A stretch of 64,000 nt of DNA from Ruficoccus amylovorans (GCF_014230085.1 NZ_JACHVB010000052.1:123660-187659), one strand, 5' to 3'. Shown: positions 43,402 to 53,201, counted from the stretch's first letter. Made by a program: numbers and translations. Notes: a model not told the origin generated them from the letters alone.

Positions 43402-44370
43402 ATGACCCTATCGCATAAACAGTTGAGTGCGTGGTACCTGCAACTGCGACAAATGCTGGAGGCCGGACTGCTGATAAGCGACGCCGTGGAGACCGCGTCT
43501 GGCCCTTCCGGGCGAGAACGCGCGGCTCTCGCCTCGCGCCTGCGCAGCGGCCAGAACCTCGACGAGGCTCTCGGGCAGACCGACGGATGGCTGCCACGGG
43601 CCGACCGGCTCTTTCTCAAGGCGGCCGCGCTGACCGGTCAGCTCCCACAGACCCTGAGCAACCTCGCCGAGCGCCACCAGCGCATCGCCGGTACACAGAT
43701 GAAGTGCCTGCTGGCCTGTCTTTACCCGCTGGCCGTACTGCACCTGGGCATCCTCGCCCGCGCCGTGCTCAAGCTGGTCGATTCACAGTCGGGGTTCCAG
43801 TTCGAGCCCGTCGTTTTCCTGAAAGCCCTGCTCCTGCCGCTGGGTGTGCTCTGGGCAGTGATCGCGCTGGTCGTTTTTCTGGTCAAAACCGGCAGCCCGG
43901 CCATTCCCTTCGTGATGAAGTTTCTCCCCGGCCTGCGCGGCTACGGCGCAGGGCAGCGGATGGCGGACCTGGCCTCCGCGCTGAAGGGCTTTGTCGAGGC
44001 GGGGCTGCCCATCGGGGAAAGTTGGGCCGCGGCCGGGGCCGTCACCGGCAACGCCCGGCTGAAAGCCGCCGGACTGGCGATCCGCGAGGCGGTCAACCGC
44101 GGCGAAGCCCCCTCGGCCCATCTGGCGCGGCTGGGTTGCTTTCCGGCGGACTTCGTCTCCCTCTACACCACCGGCGAACGCACCGGCCACCTCGACTCCT
44201 CGCTCGCGGCGCTCGCCCGCCGCTATCAGGACCAGGCCAACACCGGACTGACCGTTACCATGATCCTGTACCCGATGCTGATTTTCCTCGTCGTGGCGGG
44301 GTTGGTCGTCGTGCAGGTCGTCGGCTTCTACGCCGGGTATTTTAACCAGATCAACGAGATCATGAAATAG
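43402..44370 (+). CDS. Second GspF/PilC-family inner-membrane protein
   Basis: A 322-residue protein with two T2SSF-like units: LSAWYLQLRQMLEAGLLISDAVETA (about 6-30) and MADLASALKGFVEAGLPIGESWAAA (about 193-217). The hydrophobic stretches are around 115-170 (KCLLACLYPLAVLHLGIL; LPLGVLWAVIALVVFLV) and at the C-terminus (MILYPMLIFLVVAGLVVVQVVGFYAGYF). It is shorter and more divergent than the one at 33959. The ATG at 43402 is used. No secretion or pilus gene is adjacent; it diverges from the tig operon. It may belong to a dispersed pseudopilin secretion machine. Confidence 0.82.
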   Translation: MTLSHKQLSAWYLQLRQMLEAGLLISDAVETASGPSGRERAALASRLRSGQNLDEALGQTDGWLPRADRLFLKAAALTGQLPQTLSNLAERHQRIAGTQMKCLLACLYPLAVLHLGILARAVLKLVDSQSGFQFEPVVFLKALLLPLGVLWAVIALVVFLVKTGSPAIPFVMKFLPGLRGYGAGQRMADLASALKGFVEAGLPIGESWAAAGAVTGNARLKAAGLAIREAVNRGEAPSAHLARLGCFPADFVSLYTTGERTGHLDSSLAALARRYQDQANTGLTVTMILYPMLIFLVVAGLVVVQVVGFYAGYFNQINEIMK

Positions 44371-44396
44371 CGGTCCGGGCTAAAAACGGGCGTGCC

Positions 44397-44903
44397 CTAC
44401 TTGAGCTTGCCCGCGGCACGGGCGTAGCCGCGCAGCGTTTCCCGGTCCGCCTCGGTCACAAACGACTCGGCAGGCAGCAGAACGGCATAGCGCGGCTGCG
44501 TATAGATCAGGAAGCCCGCCCGGACATCTTCCACCCGGTACAGATCCTGCCAGGACAGCCTGCCCTCGCTGTTGCCGACGCCGTTCCAGAGCGCGGACTC
44601 GTCGATGGCCCACTTGACCGTGCCCCCGGCGGCAGGTGACTTTTTAAAATTCGCAACAATCCGCATCCGCACCAGCCACGGGACCGCCACCCACCAGGCC
44701 AGAATCCCCACCAACACGAAATAGCCGGAATCGAATTCCGTGCCGTTGCGCAGATTCATAACCGTCACGAAAACAACCCCAACTGCGACCAAGACGAGAA
44801 AGAACCAGTAAGCCGGAACCGTAAAGCGGTTGTAGCGGCGAGCCAGCACCCGGTTCAGGGCAATGACGTAGGCCCGGTCATAGGTGTACTCAAGCTCGAT
44901 CAT
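44397..44903 (-). CDS. YcxB-like two-helix membrane protein
   Basis: About 168 residues. Two membrane helices lie near residues 30-50 (AYWFFLVLVAVGVVFVTVM) and 61-78 (GYFVLVGILAWWVAVPWL), followed by a C-terminal domain (KWAIDESALWNGVGNSEGRLSWQDLYRVEDVRAGFLIYTQPRYAVLLPAESF) that follows the YcxB pattern: a GRLSWQDLYRV strand, then the hydrophobic YAVLLPAESF. Function unknown. The ATG at 44903 is preferred over 44918 because MIELEYTYD fits the family's opening strand. It is convergent with the GspF-like gene. Confidence 0.7.
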   Translation of the reverse strand: MIELEYTYDRAYVIALNRVLARRYNRFTVPAYWFFLVLVAVGVVFVTVMNLRNGTEFDSGYFVLVGILAWWVAVPWLVRMRIVANFKKSPAAGGTVKWAIDESALWNGVGNSEGRLSWQDLYRVEDVRAGFLIYTQPRYAVLLPAESFVTEADRETLRGYARAAGKLK

Positions 44904-44936
44904 GGCCGCATCAGGCAAACCAGCAAATCACCCGCC

Positions 44937-45590
44937 CTACTCCTCGGCCTCGGCTTCGGAGCCGTTGCGCTGGAAGGGGTTGCGGAAGAGGCGCGAGGGG
45001 TCACCCTCTTCGCTGTCAGGGGCGACGATCCGCCCGCGGTCACGCATCTGGGTCGGGATTTCGTTCAACGCGCCTTCACCGGCACGCTGCACCGGGATGC
45101 CGTCCTCAGTCTTGTTGTTCGCGAACATGTAGCGGTTGATGTCGCGCAAGTTCACATCGTCGATAAAATTCTGCATCTTGCGCCCGGCGGGGGCCGTCAC
45201 CTCGCCCATCTGGAACTTGTTCGCCATGACGGTATCCATGGCGCTGTTCCAGTTGCGCATCTGGGCCATGCTGCGGTTGCCCGGGGCCATGTTTGTGTTC
45301 TTGAGCTTCTTGTCCTGCATGCTGTACTCGATCTGCTCGCCGGAGAAGCGGTTGCCTCCGGTCAGCAGGGAGGATTTTTTCTGCCCGAGGGTGGAGAACT
45401 GCGAGTGCCACTGGGTCAGGTCCATCTTGGTGCCGCCGAACTGCGTGCTCATTTCCGGCTTCTGCACGTCGAACTCGGCCTTGTCATCCTCCAGGGAGCT
45501 GCGCTGGCCGTAGTTGATTTTCTTCAAGGCGTTCGACCCCAACAACGGGGTTGTCAGGCAGAGAAAAACAATGGGGAACCAACGAAACAT
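44937..45590 (-). CDS. Exported protein of unknown function
   Basis: About 217 residues. A signal peptide (MFRWFPIVFLCLTTPLLGSNA) is clear. The mature part is polar, Gln/Asn/Met-rich and helical (QKPEMSTQFGGTKMDLTQWHSQFSTLGQKKSSLL ... MAQMRNWNSAMDTVMANKFQMGEVT), with no cysteines and no family I recognise. The C-terminus is acidic (NGSEAEAEE). It lies 33 bp upstream of the YcxB-like gene in the same direction and may be co-transcribed with it. Periplasmic location is inferred from the signal. Confidence 0.6.
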   Translation of the reverse strand: MFRWFPIVFLCLTTPLLGSNALKKINYGQRSSLEDDKAEFDVQKPEMSTQFGGTKMDLTQWHSQFSTLGQKKSSLLTGGNRFSGEQIEYSMQDKKLKNTNMAPGNRSMAQMRNWNSAMDTVMANKFQMGEVTAPAGRKMQNFIDDVNLRDINRYMFANNKTEDGIPVQRAGEGALNEIPTQMRDRGRIVAPDSEEGDPSRLFRNPFQRNGSEAEAEE

Positions 45591-45640
45591 AATTCCCATT
45601 ATCACCTAAACCGCCGCCCAATGCAATCCGGCAATTCCCC

Positions 45641-45680
45641 TAGGGCACCGCTAGCCAAATCCTTGATATAAATGACCGGG
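45641..45680 (+). repeat. Solo end of the IS630-like MITE family
   Basis: TAGGGCACCGCTAGCC followed by AAATCCTTGATATAA aligns with the left end of the element at 35140 (TAGTGTGCCGTGAGCT then AAGTTCTTGATATAA). No matching opposite end was found nearby, so this seems to be a remnant. It lies 90 bp upstream of thyA. Confidence 0.55.
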
Positions 45681-45772
45681 GCAGCGAGCTCCAAGCATTG
45701 AGGTACTCGATTACTCCGGCAAGCCCACACGCTCTATTGACTTTGGCCGGCTTTGAACGAAACCTGTTCCCC

Positions 45773-46609
45773 ATGCAAGGCTACCTTGATCTGCTGCGGC
45801 TGGTGATGGACCAGGGCGAAGACCGTTCCGACCGGACCGGCACCGGCACCCGCAGCGTCTTTGGCGCGCAGGCCCGCTTTGGGCTGCGGGACACCTTTCC
45901 CCTCCTCACAACCAAGAAAATCCACTGGCGCTCAGTCGTTTACGAGTTGCTATGGTTTCTCAGGGGCGACACCAACATCCGCTACCTCAACGACAATAAA
46001 GTCACCATCTGGGACGAGTGGGCGGACGAAACCGGCAGCCTCGGCCCGGTTTACGGGGCGCAGTGGACCCGCTGGCAGTGCCCGGACGGGCGCCAGGTCA
46101 ACCAACTCGACGAGTTGATAGACAATTTAAAAAACAAGCCCCACAGCCGCCGCCACATCGTCTCGGCCTGGAACGTGGCCGACCTGCCCGACGAGAGCAA
46201 GCCGCCGCACGTCAACGCCGCCGAGGGCAAGATGGCCCTCCCTCCGTGCCACACGATGTTCCAATTCTATGTCTCACAGGACGGCGGCCTCAGTTGCCAG
46301 CTCTACCAGCGCAGCGCGGACCTCTTTCTGGGCGTCCCCTTCAACATCGCCTCCTACGCGCTGTTCACCTGCATGGTCGCGCAGGTGGCCGGGCTGCGCC
46401 CGAAGGAGTTCGTCCACACCTTCGGCGACCTGCACCTCTACAGCAACCACTTCGAGCAGGTGGAAAAACAGCTCGCCCGCGAGCCGCGCCCCCTGCCCCG
46501 CCTCAAGCTCAACCCCGCCATCACCCGGCTGGAAGACTTCGACTACGCCGACGTGGAACTGCTCGGCTACGACCCGCACCCCGGGATCAAGGCCCCGATC
46601 TCCGTCTAA
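45773..46609 (+). CDS. thyA: Thymidylate synthase
   Basis: ThyA converts dUMP and methylene-THF to dTMP and dihydrofolate. The nucleophile is Cys159 ([14 protein letters not shown]). Other landmarks: the phosphate-binding Arg in [12 protein letters not shown] (near residue 21), the [20 protein letters not shown] block, and [12 protein letters not shown]. The 278 residues are full length, in the long-loop form near HVNAAEGKM. The ATG at 45773 (MQGYLDLL) is chosen over the open frame from 45698. folA follows 27 bp downstream, and its product regenerates the folate that ThyA oxidises. Confidence 0.96.
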   Translation: MQGYLDLLRLVMDQGEDRSDRTGTGTRSVFGAQARFGLRDTFPLLTTKKIHWRSVVYELLWFLRGDTNIRYLNDNKVTIWDEWADETGSLGPVYGAQWTRWQCPDGRQVNQLDELIDNLKNKPHSRRHIVSAWNVADLPDESKPPHVNAAEGKMALPPCHTMFQFYVSQDGGLSCQLYQRSADLFLGVPFNIASYALFTCMVAQVAGLRPKEFVHTFGDLHLYSNHFEQVEKQLAREPRPLPRLKLNPAITRLEDFDYADVELLGYDPHPGIKAPISV

Positions 46610-46636
46610 GCCCCAACCTCAACCCGCGAACGACTC

Positions 46637-47143
46637 ATGCCGCTGCCCGCCTCCGCCATCAAGCCCTGGAAAGCCATCGTCGCGATGGCCGACAAGAACC
46701 GTGCCATCGGCCTCAACGGCGGGTTACCCTGGCGCATTCCGGCCGACCTCGCTTTTTTCAAACGAACCACTCTCGGCCACACCGTGGTCATGGGGCGGCG
46801 CACGATGGAGGAAATCAAAAAGCCCCTCCCCCGCCGCGACAACGTAGTCATCACCAGCCAGCGGGGCCTGCCCGCAACGGGCTTCCAGATTATCCACAGC
46901 CTGGACGAGCTCGACGGCCTCGCGCCCAAGGGTGACCTGTTTATCATCGGGGGCGCCCAGCTTTACGCCGAGACCCTGCCCATGTGCGCCACGCTCTTTC
47001 TCACCCACGTCAAGGGTGACTACGCGGGCGACACCTTTTTGCCGCCCTTCGAGCAGCTTTTTGATCCGGTCGAAACCTTGCAGGAAGACGACGAGATCAA
47101 AATCATCCGCTACCGCAACAAGGCGCTTTTGCCGGAGAGTTAA
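46637..47143 (+). CDS. folA: Dihydrofolate reductase
   Basis: FolA reduces dihydrofolate with NADPH. The 168 residues carry IVAMADKNRAIGLNGGLPWRIPADLAFFKRTTLGHTVVMGRRTMEEI, where Asp in LPWRIPADLAFFKR is the substrate-binding acid and GRRTMEEI holds the NADPH contact. FIIGGAQLYAETLP is the second conserved nucleotide-binding loop. Length and motifs are standard. It is downstream of thyA and probably in the same operon, with the YjbQ-family gene following. Confidence 0.94.
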   Translation: MPLPASAIKPWKAIVAMADKNRAIGLNGGLPWRIPADLAFFKRTTLGHTVVMGRRTMEEIKKPLPRRDNVVITSQRGLPATGFQIIHSLDELDGLAPKGDLFIIGGAQLYAETLPMCATLFLTHVKGDYAGDTFLPPFEQLFDPVETLQEDDEIKIIRYRNKALLPES

Positions 47144-47221
47144 GCAAGCGCACCACAGACCGGTCGCGCCCGCACGCCGTCCCGGCCGTTGCCGTCATTT
47201 AGCCGCCAGCCCCCACCGCCC

Positions 47222-47638
47222 ATGAAATCCTACCGCAAGGAACTCTGGTTCAACATCCCGCAACGCCGCCAGTTGATCAACATCACCGGCGAAGTCGAAG
47301 CCGCCCTGCGCGAAAGCGGCATCCAGGAGGGCCTCTGTCTGGTCAACGCCATGCACATCAGCGCCAGCGTCTTTATCAACGACGACGAATCCGGCCTCCA
47401 CGCCGACTTCGAGCGCTGGCTGGAAAAACTCGCCCCCGAAAAGCCCCACGACCAATACGCCCATAATGGCTACGAGGACAACGCCGACGCCCACCTCAAG
47501 CGCACCATCATGGGCCGTGAAGTCACCGTCGCCGTGACCGAGGGCCGTCTCGACTTCGGCCCGTGGGAGCAGATCTTTTACGGCGAATTTGACGGCAAAC
47601 GCAAAAAGCGCGCCCTCATCAAAATCATCGGCGCCTAG
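47222..47638 (+). CDS. YjbQ/UPF0047 family protein
   Basis: A 138-residue single-domain protein. The family signature near the C-terminus appears as [35 protein letters not shown], with the conserved HxK and the GxWQ-like GPWEQI. The [13 protein letters not shown] block is the other conserved strand. The family has reported weak thiamine-phosphate-synthase-like activity, so the name 'secondary thiamine-phosphate synthase' is common, but the true role is unsettled. The ATG at 47222 is chosen over 47189. It follows folA by 78 bp. Confidence 0.88.
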   Translation: MKSYRKELWFNIPQRRQLINITGEVEAALRESGIQEGLCLVNAMHISASVFINDDESGLHADFERWLEKLAPEKPHDQYAHNGYEDNADAHLKRTIMGREVTVAVTEGRLDFGPWEQIFYGEFDGKRKKRALIKIIGA

Positions 47639-47703
47639 GCAGGACAGAGTCCTGCACCTGTGATGCTCACGCATCACTGATGCCGTCGCCTTGGCGACGG
47701 CAT
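47639..47703 (+). repeat. Three-hairpin module (copy 2)
   Basis: GCAGGACAGAGTCCTGC (47639-47655), TGATGCTCACGCATCA (47661-47676) and ATGCCGTCG-CCTTGG-CGACGGCAT (47680-47703). The first hairpin overlaps the stop region of the YjbQ gene. The third hairpin differs from the one at 28271 in almost every base but keeps pairing and length. It lies in the convergent gap before nuoN; the rest of that gap (47704-47851) shows only a GATGGGGC/GCCCCATC hairpin near 47799. Confidence 0.8.
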
Positions 47704-47851
47704 GGGCAACGGTGATTGACGCCAACTCAAACGAACTTCGCATATCCCACACAGGTAGGGGGCGAAACCCGTAGGCAAATTAGTATTGACTGCGAGCGAT
47801 GGGGCACAGCCCCATCCAGATACGCAGCATCCCGGGTGAAGGGTGCGCCCT

Positions 47852-49372
47852 TCAGAAGCCGCCGAAGCTGCCTTGATAGACGCCGAGCGCAACGGTGATG
47901 ATGGCCAGCGCGGCCAGCGTGACCTTGTGCGGGAGGCAAACCTTGATTGGTTCAAGCTTCTCCTCCTTGCCCTCGGGCCAGGATTGCTCCTGGAAGAAGG
48001 CTTCGCGCATCCAGCCAAAGTAGTAGTAGATCGAGATCACGACCCCGGTGATGGCCACGGCGAGCAGGACGTACAGATTCGCCTGGAACGCGACAACGAA
48101 GAGAAACACCTTCCCGATGAAACCGGCCAAGGGCGGAATCCCGGCCAGCGAACCGAGCCCGACGGCAAGCACACCGGCAAGGAAGGGCTGACGTTTGGCC
48201 AGATGCACGTAGTGGTCGATTTCCTGGTTTTCGTCGTCCACCCCGGCCACCTGCGCCATGACGCCGAAGACCGCGAAGGAACCGAAAAGGTAGGTGAAAA
48301 GGTAGAAGATAATCGCCCACGAAGCCAGTTCGACACCTTCGGCCAGGGCCACGATGCCCAGCAAGAGATAACCGGCGTGCGCGATCCCGGAAAGGCCCAT
48401 CACGCGCTTGACGTTGCGCTGGCCCAGGGCGGTCAGATTCCCAAAGAGGATCGTCACCACCGCGATGGCCGACAGGAGCGGCACGACCAGTTCCTTCATC
48501 GGGCCGAAGGGGCCGACGATCAGGTTGATCAGGATGATGAAACCGGCGGCCTTGGAGGAAACGGCGAGGAAGGCCGTCACCGGCGTCGGCGCACCTTGGT
48601 AAACGTCGGGGATCCAGATCTGGAACGGGACCGCCCCGATCTTGAAGCAGATGCCGCACAGCACCATGACGACCCCGATTTTGGCCAGGACGTTGTCCGG
48701 GTTGAGGGCGAGGAACTGCTCCAGCGCGAGGAAATTCAGCGAATCCTGCGAATACGCGGGCAGGCTCGGATCACCGGCGACGCCGTAGAGCAGAACGATC
48801 CCGAAGAGCAGGATAGCCGTGCTGGTCCCGCCGAGGACAAGATATTTTAAACCGCCTTCGAGCGAGAAGATACTATTACGCCCATAGCTGACGAGCACGT
48901 AGAAGCCGATAGTCACCGTTTCCAGCGCCACGAAGAGCATGACGAAATTCGAGCTCTGCCCCAGCAGCATGAGAGCCGCCGTCACGATCAGCGTCAGGCA
49001 GTAGAACTCCATCCGGGGCAGCGTCCGCTGCTTGCGCAGGTACACCATCCCCAGCCAGCACACAAGGATCGAAGCCAGCAGGAAAAACACCCGCATCACG
49101 TCGCCAAGCATAGTCGGCATAATCATCCCGCCAAAGAGCAGGCGGCTGTCGCTGAAACCGCCGCACAGGCGCGACATCAGCGCGATAAAGATCCCGATCT
49201 GCCCACCGATGGCGGCAAGGGGGACGGCCCGCTCCCGAAACTTCCCACCGAAGAGGTCGATCAGCAGGACGAGAATCGCCAGCAGGACGAGCAGGATTTC
49301 CGGCCAGAGGGCTGACCACTGGTTGGTGGAGGCGAATTGCTCCGAAAGCTGAGTCAGAAGTTCCTTGTTCAT
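47852..49372 (-). CDS. nuoN: NADH-quinone oxidoreductase subunit N
   Basis: A membrane-arm antiporter-like subunit of complex I that couples quinone reduction to proton pumping. The 506 residues have about 14 hydrophobic segments. The discontinuous-helix and Lys-bearing region is recognisable at IGAVPFQIWIPDVYQGAPTPVTAFLAVSSKAAGF, and the VMGLSGIAHAGYLLLG block is typical. Its ATG overlaps the nuoM stop (TCATGA). It is the last gene of the operon. Confidence 0.95.
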   Translation of the reverse strand: MNKELLTQLSEQFASTNQWSALWPEILLVLLAILVLLIDLFGGKFRERAVPLAAIGGQIGIFIALMSRLCGGFSDSRLLFGGMIMPTMLGDVMRVFFLLASILVCWLGMVYLRKQRTLPRMEFYCLTLIVTAALMLLGQSSNFVMLFVALETVTIGFYVLVSYGRNSIFSLEGGLKYLVLGGTSTAILLFGIVLLYGVAGDPSLPAYSQDSLNFLALEQFLALNPDNVLAKIGVVMVLCGICFKIGAVPFQIWIPDVYQGAPTPVTAFLAVSSKAAGFIILINLIVGPFGPMKELVVPLLSAIAVVTILFGNLTALGQRNVKRVMGLSGIAHAGYLLLGIVALAEGVELASWAIIFYLFTYLFGSFAVFGVMAQVAGVDDENQEIDHYVHLAKRQPFLAGVLAVGLGSLAGIPPLAGFIGKVFLFVVAFQANLYVLLAVAITGVVISIYYYFGWMREAFFQEQSWPEGKEEKLEPIKVCLPHKVTLAALAIITVALGVYQGSFGGF

Positions 49373-50958
49373 GATGCCGACTCCTGGTTGTCATGACCGG
49401 CGGGCGCAGTGGCCGCTTCGGGCGCGACGGTGGAGAGTACGCGGGGCTGGTAGGCGGGTTCGCTCATCAGTTGCTCGTCAATCGAGTTGGAAATCGCACG
49501 CGGCCACAGGCCGACCAGCACGAGTCCGAGGAAAAGGATAATCGCGGGAATGCGCTCGGCGCGGGTGATGTCGCCGATGGTCTTGCCCTCCGAGGCCTTC
49601 GCGAAGGCGGCGGACGGCGGCCCCATGAAGATCGCGGCGGCGGCACGCAGGCCGTAAACCGCCGAGATGACGATCCCGGCCACAGCCGGAGCCACCGCCC
49701 AGGCGTGTTCTTTCCACAGGGCCATGAAGATCGTGAACTCGCCCCAGAAGTTGGCGAAACCGGGCAGGCCGACGCTGGCCATGCTCGCGGCGACGAAGAA
49801 CCCGGCCAGAATGGGGGCCTTCATGCCGAGGCCGCCCATGTCGCGCATGTCGTAGGTGCCGGTGCGCGCATAGACCGCCGAGGACAGCAGGAACATCAGC
49901 GCCACGGACAGGCCGTGCGCGAACATCAGGATGACCGCGCCCCCGATCCCGGCCACTGACAGCGTGGCGACCCCGAGGAAAATGTACCCCATGTGCATGA
50001 CCGAGCTGTACCCGACCATGAGCTTGAGGTCGCGCTGGGCGATGGTGACGAAGCCGATGAAAAGGATATTCCCCAGCGCGAGCCAGATCAGGAGCGGATT
50101 CCATTCAATCGCACCCACCGGCAGCAGCGGCACGGCAATTTGCACCAGCCCGTAGAGGCCGAACTTTTTCAGCACCCCGGCGTGGAGCATGGCGTTGGCC
50201 GTGGGGGCGGCGGCGTAACCGCGCGGGGCCCACGAGTGGAAGGGGAAAAGCGAAACCAGGATGCCGAAGCCGAAGAGCAGCAGCCCGAAGATGTTGTGCT
50301 GGAGCACGTCGGGGAGGCTGTTGGCGGCCACGTAGTCGCGCAGCGCGATCAGATCGAAGCCGGTCCAGTCCGAGGCCTTGTAGATGTAGATCAGCCCGAG
50401 CAGCGAGAGCATCGCGCCCAGCGTCAGGTACACCGTCATCTCCATCGCAGCCGAGCGGCGCCCGGCCCCGCCCCAGATGCCGATCATGATAAAGGTCGGG
50501 ATCAGCGCCAGTTCGTGGAAGAAGTAGAAGAAGAAAATGTCAATCGAGGCGAAGACCCCCATCAGCCCGCCCTGCATGACTAGCAGGAGCAGCAGGTACT
50601 GCGGAAGGCGCTCGGCCTTCGAGCTGATCGCCTGCCAGCCGGCGGCGAGCCCCACGATCCCGGCCAGCAGAAACAGCGGCGCGGAAATGCCGTTCAACCC
50701 CAGGTAGAGGCTGATGCCGAGCGTTTCCTTGAGGCCCAGGTCGAACTGGCTCAGGTAGGCGTAACCGGCGGCGTTCTGAGTCGCCCCGGCGTATTGTCCC
50801 CACAACCACAGTGCGATTGCCGCGGGGGCCAGAAAGCCGACCCCGGCGATAATCTTCGTGACGCAGGGGCAGAGCTTTTGCCCAAAGAGCATCAGCACCG
50901 CAGCCGCCAGCGGAATGACGATGGCGAGGATTAGCAGCAAGGAATTAAAGTCCGTCAT
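49369..50958 (-). CDS. nuoM: NADH-quinone oxidoreductase subunit M
   Basis: A proton-pumping antiporter-like subunit. The 529 residues include HELALIPTFIMIGIWGG, with the conserved Glu on helix 5, and FPFHSWAPRGYAAAPTANAMLHAGVLKKFGLYGL, the discontinuous helix. The ATG at 50958 (MTDFNSLLLI) overlaps the nuoL stop by 4 bp. An upstream in-frame codon at 51012 lies within nuoL. Confidence 0.95.
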   Translation of the reverse strand: MTDFNSLLLILAIVIPLAAAVLMLFGQKLCPCVTKIIAGVGFLAPAAIALWLWGQYAGATQNAAGYAYLSQFDLGLKETLGISLYLGLNGISAPLFLLAGIVGLAAGWQAISSKAERLPQYLLLLLVMQGGLMGVFASIDIFFFYFFHELALIPTFIMIGIWGGAGRRSAAMEMTVYLTLGAMLSLLGLIYIYKASDWTGFDLIALRDYVAANSLPDVLQHNIFGLLLFGFGILVSLFPFHSWAPRGYAAAPTANAMLHAGVLKKFGLYGLVQIAVPLLPVGAIEWNPLLIWLALGNILFIGFVTIAQRDLKLMVGYSSVMHMGYIFLGVATLSVAGIGGAVILMFAHGLSVALMFLLSSAVYARTGTYDMRDMGGLGMKAPILAGFFVAASMASVGLPGFANFWGEFTIFMALWKEHAWAVAPAVAGIVISAVYGLRAAAAIFMGPPSAAFAKASEGKTIGDITRAERIPAIILFLGLVLVGLWPRAISNSIDEQLMSEPAYQPRVLSTVAPEAATAPAGHDNQESAS

Positions 50959-52892
50959 CGTAGCAATCCCAGAGCAAAGGCGCCAAAGAGAAGGACGCCG
51001 GCGATAAACCAATAAACATAACCGTGAATACTGCCCACATGGAGCGAGCGTGAAACCATCCCGACCAGCCCGGCAACCGCGCCGGTACCGCGCACGACCA
51101 GCCCGCCGATGAGGGCCGTGTCGAGGAACGCGATAAAGTCCGCGAAGCGCTGCTGGATGTGGGTAACATAGAAGTCGTAAACATCGTCAAACCAGCCGTG
51201 GCGTTCGAGCACATGGTAGAGCCCCGGCGCCTTGGCCTGGAGGCGGTCCTGCGACGGCCCGCGTCCGTAGAAGAAGAAGGTGAAGAGGAAACCGGCCACG
51301 ATACAGCCGATGCTCAGCCACTCAACCCAGTGCGCGCCGGACTGCTCAAAGAGGTGGTGCGCCGCTTCCCAGCCGCCGGCGGCGTGCGAGTAGCCATCGA
51401 CCATGAACTGCGCCACATCGGCGGGGATGAGGCCGTTCATGACGCCGTCGGCCCAGCCCCAGTTGTACACGAACCAGCCCGCACCCAGCGAGAGCACCCA
51501 GCCGAGCACGACCAGCGGGGCCGTCATCCACGGGCTGCTTTCATGCGCGTGCGAAGCCTTTTCCGAGTTGGGCTTGCCGAAGAAGACAACGAAGAGCATC
51601 CGGCCCATGTAGAGCGCGGTCAGGAGCGCCCCGAGCATGGTCAGCCCGAAGGCCCACGCGTAGGCGTCCCCGTGCCCGGCGGCGAATTTCCCCCAGGCGC
51701 TGGCGATGATCGTGTCCTTGCTGTAGTAACCGGCGGTAAACGGCACGGCGGAGATGGACAGCGTGGCCACGAAGAAGGCGATGAAAGTCACGGGCATTTT
51801 CTTCCACAGGCCGCCCATCTTGAACATGTTCTGCTCGTGGTGGCAGGCGTGGATGAGCGAGCCGGAGCAGAGGAAGAGCGTGGCCTTGAAGCAGGCATGC
51901 ATGGCCATGTGCATGATGGCCAGCCCAGGAAAGCCCAGGCCGATGGCCGTGGCCATGTAGCCGAGGTGCGCCAGGGTCGAGTACGCGAGGCTCTTTTTGA
52001 TGTCGGTCTGGCCCAGGGCGCAGAAACCGGCGAAGGCCGTCATGATCGCGCCCGACCAGAGGATCCACTCCAGCGCAAAGGGCGAGAGCAGGAAGAACAC
52101 CCGCACCATGAAATAGATACCGGCGGCCACCATGGTGGCGGCGTGGATGAGGGCCGAGACCGGAGTCGGGCCCGCCATGGCGTCGGTCAGCCACACCTGG
52201 AGCGGGAACTGCGCGCTCTTGCCGATGAAGCCGCACATCAGGCACAGGCCGATGCCGGTGACGACACCGCTCTGCCCGCTCTGAATCTGCGCGGTGATGG
52301 CCGAGATGTCCGCCGTGCCGTAGTAGTGGTAGGCCCAGGCGATCCCGACGAGGAAACCGAAGTCCCCCACCCGGTTGACGATAAAGGCCTTCTTGGCGGC
52401 GGCGGCGGCGTAGTCCTGATCCCAGTAGTGGGCGATCAGCATGTACGAGCTGAAGCCGACCAGTTCCCAGAACACGAACACCATGAACAGGTTGTCCGAG
52501 AGCACGATGCCCAGCATCGAAAACATGAAGATCGACAGACCGCCGAAGAAACGGCCCTTGTCCTTGTCGTCGTCCATGTAGCCCACGCTGAAGACGTGGA
52601 TCCAGAAGCCGATAAAGGCCACGACGGCCAGCATGGTGGCCGCCTCGTGGTTAAAGAGAAAGCCCAGTTCGAAGCTGTAGTCCTGGCCGAGTTGCAGCCA
52701 CGGGATCGAGCCCGAGATCGTCTGACCATCCCACCGCAGCAGGAAGACGAAGCTCAGCACCATGATGCCCAGAGCAGCCACCACGGACACCGCCGAGGCC
52801 CAATAGCCCCCGCGCCGCAGAAACAGGCAGATTATCCCCGCTGAGGCCAGCGGGAGTAGCAGAATGATCGCAAGCAGTTCCAGAGGGTTCAT
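50955..52892 (-). CDS. nuoL: NADH-quinone oxidoreductase subunit L
   Basis: The distal proton-pumping subunit with the long lateral helix. The 645 residues include MVFVFWELVGFSSYMLIAHYW, GFIGKSAQFPLQVWLTDAMAGPTPVSALIHAATMVAAGIYFMVR and KKSLAYSTLAHLGYMATAIG. The C-terminal part contains the linker and transverse helix (DRLQAKAPGLYHVLERHGWFDDVYDFYVTHIQQRFADFIAFLDTALIGG). The start codon ATG is adjacent to the nuoK stop with no gap. Confidence 0.96.
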   Translation of the reverse strand: MNPLELLAIILLLPLASAGIICLFLRRGGYWASAVSVVAALGIMVLSFVFLLRWDGQTISGSIPWLQLGQDYSFELGFLFNHEAATMLAVVAFIGFWIHVFSVGYMDDDKDKGRFFGGLSIFMFSMLGIVLSDNLFMVFVFWELVGFSSYMLIAHYWDQDYAAAAAKKAFIVNRVGDFGFLVGIAWAYHYYGTADISAITAQIQSGQSGVVTGIGLCLMCGFIGKSAQFPLQVWLTDAMAGPTPVSALIHAATMVAAGIYFMVRVFFLLSPFALEWILWSGAIMTAFAGFCALGQTDIKKSLAYSTLAHLGYMATAIGLGFPGLAIMHMAMHACFKATLFLCSGSLIHACHHEQNMFKMGGLWKKMPVTFIAFFVATLSISAVPFTAGYYSKDTIIASAWGKFAAGHGDAYAWAFGLTMLGALLTALYMGRMLFVVFFGKPNSEKASHAHESSPWMTAPLVVLGWVLSLGAGWFVYNWGWADGVMNGLIPADVAQFMVDGYSHAAGGWEAAHHLFEQSGAHWVEWLSIGCIVAGFLFTFFFYGRGPSQDRLQAKAPGLYHVLERHGWFDDVYDFYVTHIQQRFADFIAFLDTALIGGLVVRGTGAVAGLVGMVSRSLHVGSIHGYVYWFIAGVLLFGAFALGLLR

Positions 52893-53201
52893 CTAGTTGC
52901 TCAGGGCGTTAAGTTCCTCGACCTGGACGGTCCGGCGTTTGCGGTAAAGGGCGACGATGATGGCCAGCCCGACAGCGACTTCAGCCGCTGCCACCGTGAT
53001 GATGAAAAAGACAAACAGGTTGCCGTCCATGGTCTGGTTGTAGCGCGAAAACGCGACCAGCGCCAGGTTGACGGCGTTGAGCATGAGCTCCATGCACATG
53101 TAAATGACCAGCGTGTTGCGTCGCAGCAGCACCCCGAAAAACCCGAGGGCAAACAGCAGGCCCGCCACGAAAAGATACGCGTTGAGTCCGACTCCGCTCA
53201 T
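52893..53201 (-). CDS. nuoK: NADH-quinone oxidoreductase subunit K
   Basis: 102 residues with three hydrophobic helices. The conserved membrane Glu is in [20 protein letters not shown] (helix 2) and the second in [19 protein letters not shown] (helix 3). The start overlaps the nuoJ stop by 4 bp (TCATGA). Confidence 0.95.
   Translation of the reverse strand: MSGVGLNAYLFVAGLLFALGFFGVLLRRNTLVIYMCMELMLNAVNLALVAFSRYNQTMDGNLFVFFIITVAAAEVAVGLAIIVALYRKRRTVQVEELNALSN

Noticed and set aside
41451..43418. 655-codon plus-strand frame opposite clpP and tig
   Set aside because: Shadow frame of two well-identified genes; it has no ribosome-binding site or recognisable domain.
45661..45672. CTTGATATAAAT as a thyA promoter
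   Set aside because: It coincides with the conserved terminal sequence of the MITE family (also at 35161), so the resemblance to a -10 box is more likely inherited from the repeat.
51159..52844. 561-codon plus-strand frame opposite nuoL
   Set aside because: Shadow of nuoL; His/Asp/Gly-rich translation without domains.
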